Source: CAZPAV01 sp964584755 (GTDB lineage: Bacteria; Actinomycetota; Acidimicrobiia; Spongiisociales; UBA5794). Taken from it: a stretch of 42,174 nucleotides of DNA. Below the pieces are notes generated by a model that was not told where the DNA came from, did not search any database, and worked only from the letters and a program-made list of their open reading frames with translations. The position numbers were made by a program, and so were the translations under genes. Of the stretch, positions 39,766 to 42,174 are shown piece after piece. Numbering within the stretch: the stretch's first letter is position 1; each line of letters opens with the position of its first letter. The stretch spans positions 1-42,174 of the forward strand of contig CAZPAV010000023.1 of assembly GCA_964584755.1 (NCBI GenBank), read 5' to 3'.

Positions 39766-40128
39766 ATGAGCCGGTACCTGCTGTCCGTCTACACCGTCGA
39801 GGGTGGTGGCCACGGACCGACGACGCCCGAAGAGGCGGAGGCGTTCATGGAGCGCATCGATGCGCTCGAGGCCGAGATGCGGGCGAGCGGCGCGTTCGTC
39901 TTCACCGGGGGACTCCATGGCCCCGACGCGGCGACCGTCGTTCGCAGGAGCGACGGCGAGCTCATCGTGACCGACGGGCCGTTCCCCGAGTCGAAGGAGC
40001 ACATCGGCGGGTGCTACATCGTCGAGGCCGACGACCTCGACGCGGCGCTGGCCTGGGCCGGCAAGGTCGTGGACGCGATCGGCGCTCCGATCGAGGTCCG
40101 TCCGTTCTTCGACTCGCGAGGCGCCTGA
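39766..40128 (+). CDS. YCII-family protein
   Basis: This 120-residue YCII-related protein has MSRYLLSVYTVEGG at the start, then TGGLHGPDAATVVR and VTDGPFPESKEHIGGCYIVEADDLDAALAWA, the usual block of the YCII family that pairs with SigJ/DUF6596-type sigma factors. The ATG at 39766 follows GAGGAG; a GTG at 39760 is possible. Its normal partner, the sigma-factor gene directly downstream, is broken here, so this gene may be an orphan. Confidence 0.85.
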   Translation: MSRYLLSVYTVEGGGHGPTTPEEAEAFMERIDALEAEMRASGAFVFTGGLHGPDAATVVRRSDGELIVTDGPFPESKEHIGGCYIVEADDLDAALAWAGKVVDAIGAPIEVRPFFDSRGA

Positions 40129-40134
40129 GGGCGC

Positions 40135-41372
40135 GTGGCCCGCATCGATGCCGCCCGTGGGGGACGACCGCCGTCGAGCGCGTCTTCCGTGAGGTGTCCG
40201 GCTAGGCGGTGGCGACGTTGGTGCGGGTCTTCGGCGACATCACCCTCGCCGAGGACGCCGTCCAGGACGCGTTCGTGGTGGCCTGTGACCGGTGGCGCAG
40301 CGACGGCATCCCACCCAACCCGGCGGGGTGGATCGTCCGGACCCGTGGGCGACGAGCGGCTCCGCCTCATCTTCACCTGCTGCCATCCGCCGCTGCGGAC
40401 CGAGCACCAGGTGGCCTCGACCCTCCGGCTGCTGGGCGGCCTGAGCGTGGAGGAGGTGGGCCGTTCGTTCCTGGTGAGCAAGTCGGCGATGGCGAAGCGG
40501 CTCGTCCGGGCGAAGCACGAGGTCAAGGCCGCCAGGATCCCCTACCGGGTGCCGGCGGAAGCCGACCTTCCCGAGCGGCTTCGGTCGGTGCTGCTGGTGG
40601 TGTACCTCGTCTACACCATCGGGGCCGACGATCCGGAACGGGCCGCTCTCCGCGGCGAGGCGATCCGCCTCGCCCGGCCCTGGTCGAGTCGATGCCCCAC
40701 GAGCCCGAGGCGGCGGGACTGCTCGGCCTGATGCTGCTCAACGAGGCGCGGGAGCCGGCTCACACGGCCGAGGGGGCGCTCGTGCTCCTACGCGATCAGG
40801 ACCGGACCGAGTGGGACCGGGCGATGATCGACGAGGGCCATGCGATCGTGCGCGCCTGTGTCCGCCGCGGCCGACCGGGCCCGTTCCAACTCCGGGCCGC
40901 GATCCAGGCGGTGCACCGTGACGCCGACTCGTTCGAGGCCACCGACTGGTCCCAGATCGTCGCGCTCTACGACCATCTGTACTCGGTCACGCCCACGCCC
41001 GTCGTCGCGCTCGATCGGGCCATCGCCGTCGGCGAGATCGAAGGTCCCGGTGCTGCGCTCGCCGCGCTCGACGCGATCGGATCCGCTCTCGCCACCTACC
41101 ACCTGATGCACGCGGCCCGTGGCGCGATGTTGCGGCGGCTGGGACGCCGGGACGCAGCGAGGGTCGCCTTCGCACGCGCCGCCCGACTCGTGGCGACGCA
41201 GGCGGAGCGACGGTTCCTCGCCCACCAGGCCGCGGAGCTGGCCGAGGACGGCACGCCCATGGCGCGCCGGCAGGGCCGGCCGACGCGACCACCGAGCGAG
41301 CCGGGCGTACGCGTCCAGCCCCCCGACGAGGACCTCGACGTCGGCCCATTCCTCGATGCGCGGGACGTCTGA
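40135..41372 (+). pseudogene. broken ECF sigma factor of the SigJ/DUF6596 type
   Basis: The family sequence is spread over two frames. TAVERVFREVSG is cut by a TAG at 40203-40205 where relatives have a sense codon, and then AVATLVRVFGDITLAEDAVQDAF and NPAGWIV follow. Near 40342 the text jumps to DERLRLIFTCCHPPLRTEHQVASTLRLLGGLSVEEVG in another frame. About 70 family residues between GWIV and DERLRL are missing, a deletion. Near 40677 one base is lost, and ALVESMPHEPEAAGLLGLMLLNEAR continues in the first frame to the stop at 41372. The DUF6596 end is well kept, so decay is recent or the errors are few. Function is lost unless the assembly is wrong. Confidence 0.8.
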
Positions 41373-41463
41373 GCGTATGACCGGTACCGCCGGCGGGAGG
41401 GACCCGACGGAATCTGTCGGGGTCGGTCGGTACGGTCGCCGGAAGCGAGTCGGGAGAGCAGGG

Positions 41464-42174
41464 ATGCAGAGGTTGCGGCGGAGCTTGGTGGGGGTCTTCT
41501 GGTCGGTGGGGTTGGTCGTCGCCTCCGTGGTGGGCCCACCGCTGCCGGCCGACGCGGGAACCGCGACGACGATCGTGGTGTTGGGTGGCACGGGCGTGGT
41601 CTCGGAGCCGGTGCTGGATCATGTCGCCGGGTGCACGAACGGGTCGGCGGTGCGGGCGTGGGGGGCGAACCGCTATGCGACCGCTGCGGCGGCTTCACGG
41701 CGCGTCTTCGGTGGTTCGGGGGGTGTCGTGTATGTGGGAACCGGGGAGAACTTCCCGGATGCGGTGGCGGCAGGCAGCGCCGCCGCCGCCGACGGGGCCC
41801 CGATCCTGCTGACTCGCGGTGGGAAACTTCCTGCGGAGACGACGACGGAGCTGGCGCGGCTCGCCCCCTCGCAGATCTACGTCCTCGGGGGGGAGGGGGC
41901 GGTCTCGGTAGCGGTCGCCGGTGGGCTCGCCGGGTACGGACCCACGACGCGGTTGGCCGGGGCGACCCGGTACGCCACCGCGGCGGCGATCTCCGCCGCC
42001 CGGGCGGCCGCTTCCGACACGGTGTACGTGGCGACCGGGGCGAACTCCCCGGCCGCCCTCGCCGGGGCGCCCGCCGCGGCGGCGCACCACGCCCCCAACC
42101 CGCCGCGCCCCGGGCACACACGCCGCGGGCCCACCGCCCAGGCACCCCCACAGCCGAAGACGCAGCCCGACGCG
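41464..42174 (+). CDS. secreted cell-wall-binding-repeat (CWB2) protein, cut by the window end
   Basis: At least 237 residues. A signal peptide (MQRLRRSLVGVFWSVGLVVASVVG) is followed by PADAGTATTIVVLGGTG and cell-wall-binding repeat 2 units. The repeat reads RYATAAAASRRVF, VVYVGTGENFPDAVAAGSAAAADGAPILLT, LARLAPSQIYVLGGEGAVS, then a second RLAGATRYATAAAI and VYVATGAN. No stop occurs before 42174. From about 42050 the repeat pattern breaks into a Pro/Arg-rich run where one expects NFPDALAGAPAA and APILLT, so the last 100 or so bases look unreliable. Confidence 0.75.
   Translation, partial: MQRLRRSLVGVFWSVGLVVASVVGPPLPADAGTATTIVVLGGTGVVSEPVLDHVAGCTNGSAVRAWGANRYATAAAASRRVFGGSGGVVYVGTGENFPDAVAAGSAAAADGAPILLTRGGKLPAETTTELARLAPSQIYVLGGEGAVSVAVAGGLAGYGPTTRLAGATRYATAAAISAARAAASDTVYVATGANSPAALAGAPAAAAHHAPNPPRPGHTRRGPTAQAPPQPKTQPDA

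Noticed and set aside
1..42174. CRISPR arrays, rRNA genes, complete tRNA genes
   Set aside because: I saw no regularly spaced repeats of CRISPR type, no rRNA-like stretches and no complete cloverleaf other than the fragment at 1872-1914.

Overview
The window is high-GC DNA with long 4-bp overlap (ATGA/GTGA) operons, GTG and TTG starts, Thr-rich linkers behind lipoprotein signals and a cell-wall-binding-repeat protein. Together these suggest an actinobacterium, perhaps of the Acidimicrobiia type. The taxon is inference from style, because no marker gene is present.

Layout. (1) 1-1914: a type IV abortive-infection pair (AbiEi/AbiEii) behind an inverted-repeat operator, ending at a 3' fragment of a tRNA-Met gene. 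The fragment begins exactly at the anticodon loop, as expected for the far end of a tRNA-targeting integrated element lying to the left. (2) 1915-2998: a decayed region with an acetolactate-synthase-like scrap and a YnfA-type membrane protein. (3) 2999-14682: a TetR-controlled operon (TetR, alpha/beta hydrolase, complete branched-chain-amino-acid-type ABC importer, ketoacyl synthase III-like enzyme, acyl-CoA ligase), then a second acyl-CoA ligase. This looks like uptake and CoA activation of an acid. (4) 14882-16431: an ECF sigma factor and a membrane-anchored partner with Asp-box repeats, likely an anti-sigma factor. (5) 17072-38005: a large catabolic locus. It has an NMT1-type ABC importer split to the two ends of the locus, an IclR regulator, a DUF6282-type hydrolase, a two-subunit CoA-transferase, aldehyde dehydrogenase, SDR, a Pht5-like protein, a luciferase-like monooxygenase, acyl-CoA dehydrogenase, CitE-like lyase, MaoC hydratase, CaiB-type CoA-transferase, EtfBA, a phytoene-desaturase-like oxidoreductase and a creatinase-like protein. 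(6) 38006-42174: an IS3-type transposase scrap, MarR, two small ferredoxin-like-fold proteins, a broken SigJ-like sigma factor and a truncated cell-wall-binding protein at the contig edge.

Two observations stand out. First, inside the catabolic locus an AhpD/carboxymuconolactone-decarboxylase-type gene (30134-30691, minus) is interrupted by one in-frame TGA. That codon sits exactly where the family has the second Cys of its CxxCxxxH redox motif, and a small hairpin with a G-U-starting loop follows 18 nt later. This reads as a selenoprotein rather than a pseudogene. Second, four promoters of the same locus (plus one weaker case) carry the same 25-bp three-half-site operator, TTCTG-N5-CAGAA-N5-TTCTG, placed on or just after the -10 box. 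They tie the locus into one regulon, presumably of its IclR repressor.

The substrate of the catabolic locus is not evident. The enzyme set suggests monooxygenation and hydrolysis of a ring or C-N compound, oxidation to an acid, CoA transfer, and an acyl-CoA dehydrogenation/hydration/lyase sequence.
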